Of a stretch of DNA of 64,000 nt, positions 32,801 to 46,400 are shown in pieces. Origin of the DNA: Symsagittifera roscoffensis (lineage: Eukaryota; Xenacoelomorpha; Acoela; Convolutidae); contig NC_087067.1 of assembly GCF_963678635.1 (NCBI RefSeq), forward strand, positions 28,873,403-28,937,402, written 5' to 3'. Each line of letters begins with the position of its first letter. Within the stretch, counting starts at the first letter, position 1. Under the pieces are notes generated by a model. It had not been told where the DNA came from. It saw nothing but the letters and a program-made list of their open reading frames with translations, and made no database searches. A program made the position numbers and the translations under genes.

Positions 32801-35800
32801 GCCCTTAGTAAGAAAAACAAAGCAATAGAAGACTTAAAAACCCCAATTCTCGAAAGCAGTTGAAATCTTTGATGGGTTCACTGCACAGCTTACACAAACT
32901 TTTACCCAAACTCGCTGAATTAAGCGCACCGTTAAGGCCACTACTGAGTCAAAATAACGATTTTGTCTGGACACCCGTTTGCGAAAATGCGTTCCAACAA
33001 TTAATATCGCTGGTGGAAATTATTGTCGAATTACGACACTTCGACATTCACCGTGAAACTAGAATTATTTGTGACGCTAGTCACGATGGCCTAGGGGCCG
33101 TTTTAGAACAGTATGGCGCATCCGGGTGGCACCCGATTTCGTTTGCATCCCGTTATCTTAATCCGGCTGAGAAAAAATACTCCACAAACGAGGTAGAATT
33201 ACTCGCGGTAGTGTGGGCCACGGAAAATTTTCGAAATTAAATATACGGTCGGTATTTCACAGTGATATCTGACCATAAAGCGCTACTTACATTGTTGAAT
33301 TCGTCACCGAAAGGAAATAAAACATTTTTCAGTCGATTAACTCGATGGTATGATCGACTGGTGCCATACGACTTTAAAGTTGAACATAGACAAGGGTCAA
33401 AAATGGGGATGGCTGACTATTTGTCTCGGTTTCCGTCCGCAGAGGCACCCGAGACAAGTCATTACGATGAAAATTTTACAGTAGCAAAGATAAGAATGAT
33501 ACGCGGCGTTGAGGCCCAAGGATAAAATGAAGCCTAGGGGTCAAGAAGTGAATAACATTCAGCGAAAACCGACGGTAGGGGGCAAACAGTCATGTTTCGA
33601 CACAACGAAATCAGTTTCATTCAATGAGAATGAAAGAAAAGACGATTATGCAAATATTCACCGTGAGCACAAACGCTCAATAGAGGGCGTGTTTACATGC
33701 AACCGGCGGTTAACCAATCAGCGTCGAGATATTTACATACCGGCGGAAACATGTAAATACCGAAGAACGAGATTCAGACTTTGTTCTCATTGCTTAAATT
33801 ACAGTTGCAAACATATAAAATTGATTCAATACTCTCGAAACCCTTCCATTTCAACTAACTACAATTGCAAGCCTTCTGCGTTGAAAATTTACAGTTGCAA
33901 ACCATCCGTCTTACAAGATTACAGTGAAGAGCCACTTACTTTGAAGAATTACACTAGTAAAGATTATAGTGAAAAGCCATTTACTTTGAAAAAACACAGT
34001 AGCAAAACCCTAATTCGAAATAACTTGAGTAACCCAAAATATACAAAAATGAGTAATTCGCCAGAGAAAAATGATCCTCCAACTTCGGCAATAGTCAACA
34101 CATCAACAAATTTGGGAAATGTTAATCTAAATGTTGTACTGAACCGCCTAAATCAACCTCCTAGCGTTAGTTCGGATTCCGATATTGAAATGATACCACC
34201 CGAAAAACTTGACATCAAACAAACTAATTCTAAAAAACTAAATACAATTATATCTTTTCCACATCAGTTCCCCGGTTTATCGTACCCACTTGTACAAAAT
34301 GAAAAATGGATCTATTCTATAGTGCCATCGGATAGTAAAATAGTGAAGAAAATTAAACACCGGAAGTTTTGAATTTAAAATTGATTGAAGCAAACATTGA
34401 AAAAGACCCAATTATGAAGACCATCCGAGACAACATCAGAGACAAAAACCCACGAGCAAAGGAGATTATTACAAGATTAGGACAATATTACGCCCAGCAT
34501 TACAACGATTTTGCAGTACGTGAGAATTGCCTGTGGATGGAAGGCCGGTTAGCAATACCGAAGGACCTATCGTCAGCAATTCTGAATCGCCTACATTACA
34601 ACCATCATGGGCGGGACAAGATGTTCGCGGTAGCAAAGGACGTGTGGATTCCCCTTATGCATCGAAATATCGCGGCCACAGCAAAATACTGCAAAAGTTG
34701 CTTAGAAGCAGGTAAAAACCTTAAACCGGACATTCCGAAAAGTGACATGGGGGAAACGTATGTTCCTAAGGAACCAAATGATTTGGTCCAATTAGGTTTC
34801 TGGGGTCCAGTAAATTATGTAAAGGGTCGGAAAAAGTATGTACTTGTAGCAGTAGATACTTTCTCGCATTGGCCGTCGGCGTATGTTTGTTCAAGCAACA
34901 AATCAAAAAATGTATTGAAGTTCCTAGGGAAGTACATAAATACTCATGGACACTCAAGGAAATTGCACATGGATCAAGCCACGGGGTTTTTCTCTAATGA
35001 AATTCAAAATTTCTGTAACTACGAAGGTATCGAACTTATTAAATCTCCAGTTAGGGACCATCGCGCAACAGGAATGGTTGAAGGGACTATTGGGTCGATA
35101 AAAAATTACGTGTTGACTTATCTTCAGGAAAATAAAAACTACAAGTTTGGAGCAATGATATCCCGTGCGCTTAGTGCATTACGTTTCGTGCCACATTCTA
35201 AAACTAAATTAACGTCGTTCGAAGCATACCATGGTCGAGAAGCAAATACGGCACTGCGAAATTTAACGAAAAAGCCGTCATTGAAAAACTTAAATTGGAA
35301 CAATGTTGTTTATCAAAAGTTATCTTGTTTAGACAAGGCGGGAAACCTCCCGGAAGTTGAACTTACCCTAGATTGGGAGAAGAGAAGTGACTTAGTGTAC
35401 GCCCCTCAAAGCTCCAATCATTTTGGATGATGACGTGGCAGCGGATCCCAAGGCTCCGGAAGTTGTTGACCCCAAGGAACTAAGCCCACCCAAGGCCCCA
35501 ACATGGCTGAAAAAGCACAAAACAAGTTCCACGACCGTGTATCAGAGGACCGGGAAGACGGATCCAAAAGACCCAAGGAGGTATAAACGTTTGCCATTAA
35601 AAATTGAAAAAATTTCCAGAAAAATCAATGTTCGTAAGAAAACTGTTCTTTTTCCGTTGCATCCTTAGGAAAGAGGGGGCATTCCCAAAACAGTCTCTAT
35701 TGGTCAAGATAATACACGCTAGTTGCTAGTTGCGCTGGATAATTTAAGTGAGCTCTAGCCATGATCTGCTAATTTATACTAGCATTCATAAAAAAAAATA

Positions 35801-38800
35801 TCCTGGCCAATCAGATCTGAACGCATCTTTAATTGAAAATAAATTAGTTTCCAAATTTTCCAAAGTATTCTCTTGAACACTTTGGCTCTTCTGAACACAA
35901 AGTTTTACCACGAAACAAAAGTTTCATCGAAATCCTTTCATAATAGTGGAAAGATTCCCGCGGTACATAAAAAATAAATCTTCCGAGTCAATCATGAACC
36001 TAAATCATTTGCTGATGTTTTGGTGGTTAAAAAAGCTTAAAATAAAAATCACAAAACAATTCTAATGGGCAAGAAATAAAAAAAACCCTAAAAACTAGAA
36101 TTGATTGGAAAACTTTAAAAACATTTTTCGCATTTTTCATAGGAACCCACGTCTACGAAAAGCATAAAATATTAGCAAATTAGATGCAACTTTGAAGACA
36201 AAATGGACAAACAAAAATAATTACAATCAATTTTAATCAATTATAATGGATTTTTGCGCAAAAAAAAATGAATTAGAAATTTGAATAAAAATAATAGACT
36301 ATAATCAAGTATAATTGCTTATAATTGTATCGAAAAATAGACGAATAAACAATCGATTATAATGGATTATAAGGGATTATAATTAATTATAAATAATTAT
36401 AATTTGAGTCTGAAATGAAAGATTATAATCGATTATTAGTTGATTAAAATCGATTGTTTTTCAATTTTAATAAGACTCGTGCTAAAATCGTAATATAATC
36501 GATTATTAAAACTTAAAACCGGATGCGAACACCCGAAGCTATCAAATTATTTTTAAGGTTTTCTATTTTTACGAAAAAAAACAAGTTTTCATAAGCTATA
36601 ACAATTTCAACCAATCAGAATTGAGCATTACGATCCAAACTTCAAAATATGAACAACATCAGTGTTGAGCTGTATACTAGGAAAGAGCCAAAATCACCAA
36701 ATTTTTGAATTTTTGTACCGTTCATACTCCTCGTGACGAAATCTTCTGTTCATTGCGAAATAATTTGTTATTTTCAGAAAACTGCGACCAAAAAGCTTGT
36801 CACAGCCAAAAAAAACGCATCTGGCAATCAGTGCAAGATAACTTTGCTTAGATTTTGCTTAAACAAAAAAAGTAGAAGATAAGATTTTGCACGACAACGG
36901 TATAGAAAAAAATGCCTGTTAAAAATAAGAAAATGTCCTGGATAAAAAACCAACCCGAGCACAGGTTTTCTGTCACTTTCTTCGAACGTCGGAGCAATAA
37001 AATGCAAAACAATCTTCACTATAGAAACCTGATAGTCGCAACTTTTCTGCATGAAAATATACCATCTGCCCTACTGAGTTTAAACTTTGATCAATTTTCA
37101 GATGTTTCAAAAAAAATAAAACAGAAACTGACAGAAAAAAAAACTGATTTGCTTAACTCAATCGATATTACAACCAAAAATACTCAATCGATATTACAGA
37201 AACTGACAAAAATTGATTGATTTAGCCAAAAATAGCTCCTAACGGGTCCTTTGATTTTTTGTTGTAAATTTTATTCACTCAAATTTCATATGTATCTAAC
37301 CAAATGCGGTTATTGTTGTCATTTAAAATTCATTTGTTTTGCAATTTTTCGAGTTGATTCAACACTCTGAGATCAACCCCGCATTATTCCAGAAAAATCA
37401 ATGTTCGTAAGAAAACTGTTCTTTTTCCGTTGCATTCTTAGGGAAGAGGGGGCATTACCAAAACAGTCTCTATTGGTCAAGCTTAAAACAATACACGCTA
37501 GTTGCTAGTTGCGCTGGATAATTTAATTGAGCTCAAGCCATGATCTGCTAATTTATACTCGCATTTATAAAAAAAATTTATCCTAGCCAATCAGATCTGA
37601 ACGCATCTTTAATTGAAAATAAATTAGTTTCCGTCTGATTGGCTCAATAGCCAACCAAATTCAAACATGATGGCTCGTTATGTCAACTTCAATTTCAAGC
37701 AGATAAAAGTTATCGGCCGAAATGACTAAATAAATAGAACTTTTGTTTCGTTGAAGCAATTTTATTAAGTTTTTGCCTGGATAATTTCGGCTAGAATTTT
37801 TATCTGCTGCACTTGTTGATTGAAGTGGCTAATTGAATTGCTTGAATTTGATTGGCTAGAATTATCCAATCAGTTAGAAACAACTACTTAATTTTCAGTT
37901 AATTGTGAAAGACAGATTTGGCCGTTTCAAAAGCATATTTAATGCGAGACCATAATTGTTTTTGATTTATGAAAAAATGCTAGTCATACACTTTCCATAT
38001 ATGAAAAATCACTTATCATAGACCTTTCATTCAAGTTTCTTTACTTATGGAATTGTATGAAAAATGTATGACTAGCATTTTTTCATGTATGAAAATTGTA
38101 TGGATAGCATTTGTGGTCAACCCCGGAAAGTCATAACTCAAATTTTTTGATATTTTGAAAATTGGGTCATAATGCTATATGATCCGATCTGTTTCAGTAA
38201 TATCTGGATCAAAAATAGGTAAAAAAATCGAGGTCTCACAAGACACTTATCTCTTACTGCTGTTATGCGGTTATTTTTTGGACAGCCAAAACAAATTTTT
38301 GTTCCTTGGCAGGTGAAAAAATTTTTTTTGGATAGTTGAAAAAAGTTGCCTTCGGATAGCTGAAAAACTTATGTTAGGGATAGCCGATAAAATAATGCAT
38401 ATTAAAGAAGTCGCACCTTTACTGATGTCTAAATCCATGAAAGCATAGCTTTTGTTCAAAAAAAGTTGTTTGTTTATTGGACTTTTTGTTAGCTTAGTTT
38501 CAAAACAAATAAGATGTTTCGATCGTCATTCAATTAAAATTATTCCTCATTTTATGACGAAATTGCTGCCGTTTAATCATATTTTGTTTTCTTGTTTTAG
38601 TCATATTTTGTTTTGGTTGTTATGTTGCATTTTAATTTTTTGGCTATCCGGGAATGCGTCTCTGTTGGTTCGAACTATTTAGAGTTTACTTAGTTTTGAG
38701 CTGCAAATCAGAAAAGACTGTTCAACAATACCACATTTTGACCCTTGTTATCTTTCAGCTATAATGTCTATTTTGACGAGGTCAATTGGAGCCATAGCGA

Positions 38801-40399
38801 AAATAGGACCAGATCTTTCGAACATCGCCAAAATAAAAACAACTCGCGCCAACAACAATTGAACGAGTTGAGACAAACAAACAGTTTGAGCAACTTGAAA
38901 AAGGACAGCGAATTTTGTCTCACAGAAATACCTTCGGGGAATGGATCTCAGCTGATCAGATCCAGAAAATTTGCAGGAAAAGAAACGTGGGAACTAGACA
39001 AGGTAAAGCAAGATTTAATTTGATCAAATAAGAAGCCGTTAAGAACTCCGACTCAAAATCGGTAGGTTGATTGCTCAAGCGGTCTATATTGAATGGCTAT
39101 ATTTAAATGATTTGCGATATGCAACCAATCGATTTAGGTAAAAATAGCATAGTTCGTTTACCACATTTTTCACTAGTTATACTGCATTCAACAAAAGTTG
39201 ACTTAAAAGTATTTTTTAAAATCTTTTTTTTTTCGTTAACCATGGTGGGACACCGCAAAATTGGTCTTTGGATCACAAAATTTTTAATTTTCTCTAAAAC
39301 AAAACAACCTAATTTATCAAAAAAATTCATTCATGCGTCTGTTTCAGATTCCTGATGCAACTGTGGTTGACAAAAACTCCTTTGATCAAGGTTTGTTTTC
39401 AAGTTGAACCACGTTACGAGGCCAAACATGGCACTGGATAGGCACACACTTTATTATGTGTAGGTTTTTGGAACTCAGAGGCAATTCTTTAAACATGTTA
39501 AAGTTTAATCGGATTGGTCAAAGAAAAAGAAAAGAGAGCGTCCTTGTTGCGGAATCCGCTTACTAATCACAAAATACCCAGTTTTGCTTGTTAAATTTGA
39601 ATCGGACATTTTTTTGTTCTTACCATGTAAAATAACTGGAAAAAACTGAAAACACTGGAAAAACTGAAAACTAATGAAAAACTATGGGGCCAGGTGTGTT
39701 TTTTTGACGTAGAGCCCTATTGGTTTAATTAAAAACATAAAAGTAGCCCCAGAGTCGTGAAATATCAAAAATTTGATCTCCAAATTTAATTCTCCTGCTT
39801 TTCAACGTTATTTATATAGATGGGCTGACCAAAATTGCTTATCATACAACTTTCAGATCTAGAAAAATACTAAACATACATTTTTCAAGCAATTCAAAAA
39901 ATACAAAAAAATTAAATGGAAGGTCTAGATTAGTGATTTTTCATATATAGAATGTGTAGTATGATTACTGCTTTTCCATAAAACAAACAAATGATTTTCT
40001 TAGAAATTTTCCCAAAATTTTTGAATTTTGTTCGTAACCGAACACAAGTGACAAAACCGCTGGTTACTCAATGCTACAGACACCAAAAGGTTCAACGGTT
40101 TTGCATGTACAATGTCATGAAAACGACCTGAATAAGATCAGTGTAATGATAGGAGCAATTTACTAAATTTTGGCAAAATTTTAAAGATATTAAACTTTTG
40201 CTTTTAAGTAAATTAAGATCATTTATCCACGGGGAAAGGACCAACACAAGAGCTGTACAGCTCATAACGGCGAACCGCTGTTGTGCCCTTGTTTAAGAAC
40301 TACATGCTATTTTTTTGGTTATTTTTCTGGGCTGGGTAATGTTGCTTCACCCTCAAGCAACGAGCACACAAGTGTGTGTGTGTATAAGTGTATGTTACT

Positions 40400-40471
<72 letters not shown>

Positions 40472-43400
40472 AGGGAAGATATATGTATATATAATTGAAA
40501 CAGCTGGCTGCCTATTGAAGAGTCTCACCATATTGACAAAAAGCGGAGCCTTTAGCAGATTGCTTCAAAAGCAGAAAAAGTCCAAAAGCATTAGAACATT
40601 ATGGCTATAATTACGGACTAATAGTGAAAACTTTCTTTCAGTGAGCTGTTGAAGGACTTGCTTTGCGCTCGTTGGCACTCAGCGCCGATAATCGCCATGC
40701 GTTTTCATGAACGGTTTATGTATCGGGACAAACAAGCGCGCAAAAAATATATATAAAAGAAGAAGGGTGGTCAACACGGACGAAATCAACATGATATCGA
40801 TTATATATAGACGTTTTCTGCTTATGCACCTTTCTTCTTTTAGAGCGGTTTTTATAAAACTTACTCCAAACAACTGGCAAGCAAATTTTACAGACAAAAC
40901 ATATGTCTTTTTTTTCTAAAAAGGTAAATTTTCCCCGGCCTGAGGTGCACTCTTTATGTTTGGGCCAAAAAAAACGTCAAGACTGAATTTCAGTCCTCGA
41001 CCGAAAAAAAAATAGTCGAGGCAGTGTTTTGCTTCGAGCACAAACTCGAAATTTTTCTCGAACACAGTGGGAATATATCAAATTTTGCTCGAGCACGATC
41101 AAAAGATAAAGCGAGCACGGTCGAACATGAAAATTTGTTCGAGCACTGTCAAAAAATGTCTCGAGGACGGACCGAAGCATCTCGAGCACAATCATTCTGC
41201 CATGTGACGAAGTCACAAATGAAAATTTCTTTCAAATATCAACAATTTCTTATTGCTTTCGAATCCAATCGAAAACGACCGTATCCACTAAATGGGAAAA
41301 TCAGTTCAAAAATGGTATATATCTATCAAGCGTTTAAAACGCAAAAAACTCTAATCATGTCATTCTGGTACAAAAATTGTCAGGAGATTTTACCCTAAAA
41401 GCATGACATATAACATTCATTAATTTAGGATAATCCATGTTAATTGGAAGTCGAAACATACTGGAGTTTGAGCGAGACGTCAAAACAAGCAGAGTCGAGC
41501 TCATTTTTTTCGGCCGAGAAAGTCGAAACCTACACGAAATTGGTCGAGACGGTCAAAGCATACCGATTTTTGGCCGAGACGGTCGAAAAACGCCAAATTT
41601 TGGTCGAGACGGTTGAAACACCGAATTTTTGTCGAGACGGTCGAAACATGCTATTCGACTCGGGTCTATTTTGTTATAGTTTTTTGCAATTCTCTGTTTT
41701 ATCTTTGTTTTATTTACAGCAGAGGAAGATGATGATGATGAAAATGAAGAGACATTGATCGAATGCTACGAGGACACGGAATACAATTTGCAGAGTGCGC
41801 CTCTCGAAGACAATCAGACTTCTACTTTGAAACATCCCTCTAAGACAGCCTCGGCGTCAGTTACTTCTGGCTCTGTAGCTTCAGTTCCTAAAAGAAGCAT
41901 CTTTGCAGCACCCAGGTGGAACCCCAAAGACCCAGGTTCGAGCCCCACTTTGAATAATGTTTTCATCTATTACTCATTGGAAATAAGAACAGAATGCTCT
42001 GATAGTCCGATTACAGTCTTTTGCAGCAATAAAAATGTTGAAGTCATTTTACAAAAGCATTTGAGCAAGAACATCATTTAAAATATGCTTTTTTAAATTG
42101 AAAGTATGCAAATGTTTGGCTTTTGAATAACAGGGGGTGAAATGCGAAATCATTTTGCTGAATTCAATGGTGGGTCTAGGATTTTATCGAAGGAAAAGGG
42201 GATGCGTCAAAAAACTTTTGAAAGTTTTGTATACTTGTATACCATTTCGAAAAAGTTTCTCGGACCTTGAGAAAGAAATGCATATAATCCCAAACTCCTC
42301 AATTTGAAGATGTGAACAAAAAAATTAAAAACGATATTCAGTTATTGAAATTATTTCATGGTTTTTGTGCTTTTTGTTGAAAGATCTCCAAGAGGCAGCA
42401 AAATATGTTAAAGAGCACATAGTTTTTAATCAAAATTTAGTAATCAATCAGTGCTTCTTATAGTTATGTGACAAAAGTTAAATAAATTTCTGGTCCTAAC
42501 TTTCCCAAAAGAGCCCTTAATTTTCAATTTTGTTATATATTTTCGTTTTCGTCTTTTCTTTTTGAAAATCTGTCGGGTCTTTTATTCTCATTTTGTTTTT
42601 CCGTGTTCTTATGTCTTTAATGCTTTGATTTAAATGATTGATAAGAATCCCTGTCTCGAATCCATGCGGAGCTGATGCGGATGCCACTCGTTTATACTGG
42701 AGTCGAACGTGGAGTGGACATTCCCTCTGATTTCGAACAGTCGAAGGTTCCAAACGCCAATGAAAACCACTACGAGACAATTGACGAAGGAGCGCTGCGT
42801 GGCATTGATAGTGATGGTAAAATAAGGAAGAAGTTTGCATTTCACGCTCCTCCGACAGTGAAGTTGACGATACCTCATAAAGGAAAAGTGAGTTAGCATC
42901 TTAAAAAACGTCTAATCTTTTAGTGTATATCAATTTTTTAAACAGTTTTGCAAGAAGCTATTTGCCTATTATCTTAAGTATTTTGATTTTCTCGAGAAGT
43001 AAGCTAATTCTTTTGAGAGTAAAAACAAAAAAACCGGAGATGGACTGAGAATCATTGAATGATGACTTTTTTAAACCTTTGAGCGAGATAAGTTGTTATC
43101 CGCTTGCACAATCTTTGCTGTCCTTGTTTGCTGCCCAGATAAAGTTTTTTAGTTTTTGAGAGAGTTCAATATCATCTGTGAGAGATAGTTAAAAGTTCGA
43201 CCTTTCTGAGCCAAAAATTGCTCGATTAGTTGGTCGTTGTCTAATGGAAAAGTTTTGATGCATAGGCTTCTGTTTTTTTAGGACTTATCAGACTGACTTT
43301 TTGCATTTTCTGAGATTGATTTTTCTTAAATTTCGGGAGCTCTGACTTTGCACCAAAGTTTTAAAGAGAACCAAAGTGCATTGACAGGTTTCATCTGAAG

Positions 43401-46400
43401 ACAACAAAAATGAAGATGAGAACGAAGAAGAACATGAATCGTTTTTCGAGATTAAAGAGGTTCCATTTGACGCCGAGGGACATGCCTACGCCGAGAAGGT
43501 AGGCATCGTCAAATTCCAATAAATTCACGAAAAAATGCTATTTTTTGTTCTACGGTTAAAACTTATCGAATTGCTCATTGAGCTTGTTTTTTTTATGAAG
43601 ATACAGATTCATTTCAGCTGAAAAAATCAGCCAATCAGATTTGGGCATTTACAATCCGGTTTTTAAAATAATGAATCGAGCAGTTTTGGGCCGTATAACA
43701 AAAAATACCCGATAAAAACGAGAATTATTTTTAGTATGCGAAGGTTGTTCAAACAGTTTCGGCCGATTAGATTCGATAGTTTTTTCCATTTGTGTTTTTA
43801 TGGTTTTAGAAAAATAGGGTATAGTCGAGAATTCCGACTTTGTTCATGGAAGGTAAATGATTGAGAGATAATTTACAAATAAATAACTTTGCCAATAATA
43901 TCATACGGAATACTTTGACGATGCCTATTGTGATTTTACCACCAGGAGCTCCTCCTTCGTTCGACAGAATCCGACGTGATCGTCGATTTGGCCGAAGAAT
44001 ACGAGCGGAGGAAGAACTTCATAAAGTGGAAGAAAGAACAGCTGCATAAACTTGAACAGAAAGCTATAAGGTTTGGATCTATTTCGGATATCTTTAGTTA
44101 TCCCCCACTAAACTATTTGCAAGAGGACGGGGGTACTCCTTAATACGTACAAAATATGCGTAACCGTTGAAAAGTTCCTTTATAATGGTGGCAATTCGTT
44201 ACTAGGTACCATAAGGGGGGTAGTTAAAAAGACCCGTACTATTGCCCCTTTTTGTTGCAAAGCCAAAGTTCGCACATGCTGCGCCAAACCAAACTCTCTC
44301 ATTGCTGTTTACTTTATCACCCCTTCTCTAAAAAAAATTGCTTTAAGAAAAGGACGAGTTGAAACTGGAGACCAACGAAAGCAAAAAAAACAGATATAAT
44401 CCAAAAAAAAATAATGTTCGTTGAAATGTTTGAAAGTCGATGAACATAGTTCAGGCACTTATAAAGGCTGCCATGATTTTTTTCTATGAGTCTTAAGAAT
44501 ATGTTCAGACCCAATATTATTTTTTTTTCCGTTTGACTATTGTTGTTCCGACCATTGAAAACGGGGAGGAACTTTGTATTCGGGTGTGTTTTAATTTTTT
44601 CTTTTTGTTTTCCACGAAAAATCAGGCGAAAAATAAAACGGCAATAATTCGAAAAAACTGTTGTCTTTTTAGGACTATGGTCGGAACCTTCTGTGCCACA
44701 TGCACAGTTACCGGCTATCTTTGTTTTTCTTTTAGTTCAATTTATTTCCTTTGTTAAAAGGAAGGCAAACTCCGCTATCGGACCGCGAAAGTGTATAAAT
44801 CCACAAAAACACTTGATCAACTTCTAGTTTCGAAAGAGAATTTAATTATCGATTTTCCGAGCAGAAAACGACTTTACCTACTAAAAGTTTCCTGAAACTG
44901 GGTTAATTTTGTCAAAATGGTGCCGGTCTAAAATTGTTCCAGATTTTCAAAAAGCTTAAAGGCCATCTATTTATTTCCTTGAAATTCGGAAGTTCCTTGA
45001 GTTTCCTTGAGATTCCAAAAATAAATCCGTATCTTTTTCTGTTTACTTACCTTCTTGACACTTTCTATTGGCTTTGTTTATTAATTTCGATACCTTTCAT
45101 CGTAACATCAGAATCAAAGAACTCGAATTGTTAGTGTATTTAATTGGAAAAAAATTACTGCTAAGTAAGAGTCACTGAACGTAGTTCAAATCATTGTATA
45201 GGTCGCCATGATTTGTGTTCGTGAAAAGTCTTAAAATTTGTTCTGGCTGAAATTAATTTTTTTTGTGGTTTGAATTTTGATTTCTAAAATTTAGCTTTAA
45301 AAACACTGAATTTGCTGAAATTTGATATTTATTAAATATTGCTTAAAGTTTACAGGCAGTATATAACTGAATGTTTTTTAGACGAAGACTCCACTATCAA
45401 ACAGTTCCTTTCTTTTGTTAAATGAAAGCCAAACTCAGCTATCGAACAGCAAAAGTGTAAAATTTTATTTCAAGTTTCAAAAATATAATTTAAGTTTCAG
45501 ATTTCTCAGCAAAATAAAAAGCTTACTTATTGATCTATTTTTCTCAATTTTTCAAATTGGGTTAATAATATCAAATTATGTTAACAAAACGTGCTTGTCA
45601 TAATTTGTTCTAAAATTTCAAAGAGCTTTAATTGCGACTTTTTTCTTTGAAATTCGAAAGTCGAGGTTTTTTCAAAAAAAAACATTCATTATTTTTCTCT
45701 GTTGACTTGCGTTCACTGGCCCTTTTCGTACTGTCTGTTGGCTGTGTTCAATTTTGTAAAACAAAACTATATTTTCCTATTTTTATCCTTTTTTCAAAAA
45801 ATTTCATTACTTAATTCTTTTGTCAAACTGTTGGCAATTTTTCCATCTTCAATGGTACATCTTCTGCTAATAATTTTTTTTTGCAGAATTCAAATTACAC
45901 GAGCGCGTGCACTAACTTAAAGTGAAATCAAGATATCATAGTTTTCTCCATATTCTCCATTTGGAAAACGATTGAAACTCAGAATTAACTATTTGTGATA
46001 TCATTAATGAAATTCATGTAAATTTCAGGGATAAAGCAGGGCGCATAAGGTCAAGGATTTAATTATAGCCCAAATGCATGCTAATCTTCTACTAATAAAT
46101 TTGAAAACCAGCCAAACAATCAAATGTCTCTAAGTGGTGAGAGAGCAGAGAGAGATTGTACGATTAACCCAAATATGATTTTAAGCTAGCACACTTTTAT
46201 CAATCTTATCAATTTAACCTCAGTTGATAATTGCTAGTTTATCAGTCTACGAAGAACTTTCTTTTCAACAGATAACTTGCTGAATTAACAAATACATGAT
46301 ACCTATAAAAAGGGGGGGGGGGAATTCAACGAGCAAATTAACGATGTTTTTTTTTCTTCACGCTTTGGTGTTTTTCTCTGTAACTATTTAAGATATAGAG

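Larger units (their letters stand above)
30475..35850 (+). mobile_element. Ty3/gypsy retroelement, broken
   Basis: Order gag, protease, reverse transcriptase, RNase H, spacer ORF, integrase identifies Ty3/gypsy (Metaviridae). Inactivating changes: a frame change between protease and RT near 32135-32150, in-frame stops in RT (32385, 32688 and near 32827), a frame change near 32840, a stop in RNase H at 33238, and loss of the first integrase aspartate. A polypurine tract (AGGAAAGAGGGGG) lies at about 35667-35680. No clear LTR pair brackets the element. No env-like ORF with signal peptide and membrane anchor is visible. Same strand as the host gene, in intron 2. Confidence 0.88.
27971..38758 (+). 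other. Intron 2 of the tandem-C2 gene (10.8 kb)
   Basis: Carries two coding-like stretches of unknown origin (29152-29340 and 29684-29850), the Ty3/gypsy relic (30250-35850), a second fragment of its 3' tail (37389-37632), and a satellite relative (37960-38130). Confidence 0.6.

Noticed and set aside
40281-40610. 109-codon ORF over the microsatellite
   Set aside because: The open frame is produced by AC and AT dinucleotide repeats (Thr-His and Ile-Tyr runs).
40640-40745. Exon-like stretch after TTTCTTTCAG (frame ELLKDLLCARWHSAPIIAMR)
   Set aside because: Neither entry nor exit phase fits exons 3-5 of the tandem-C2 gene, and the 43-nt exon at 39348 explains the phase by itself. It could still be an unrelated exon.
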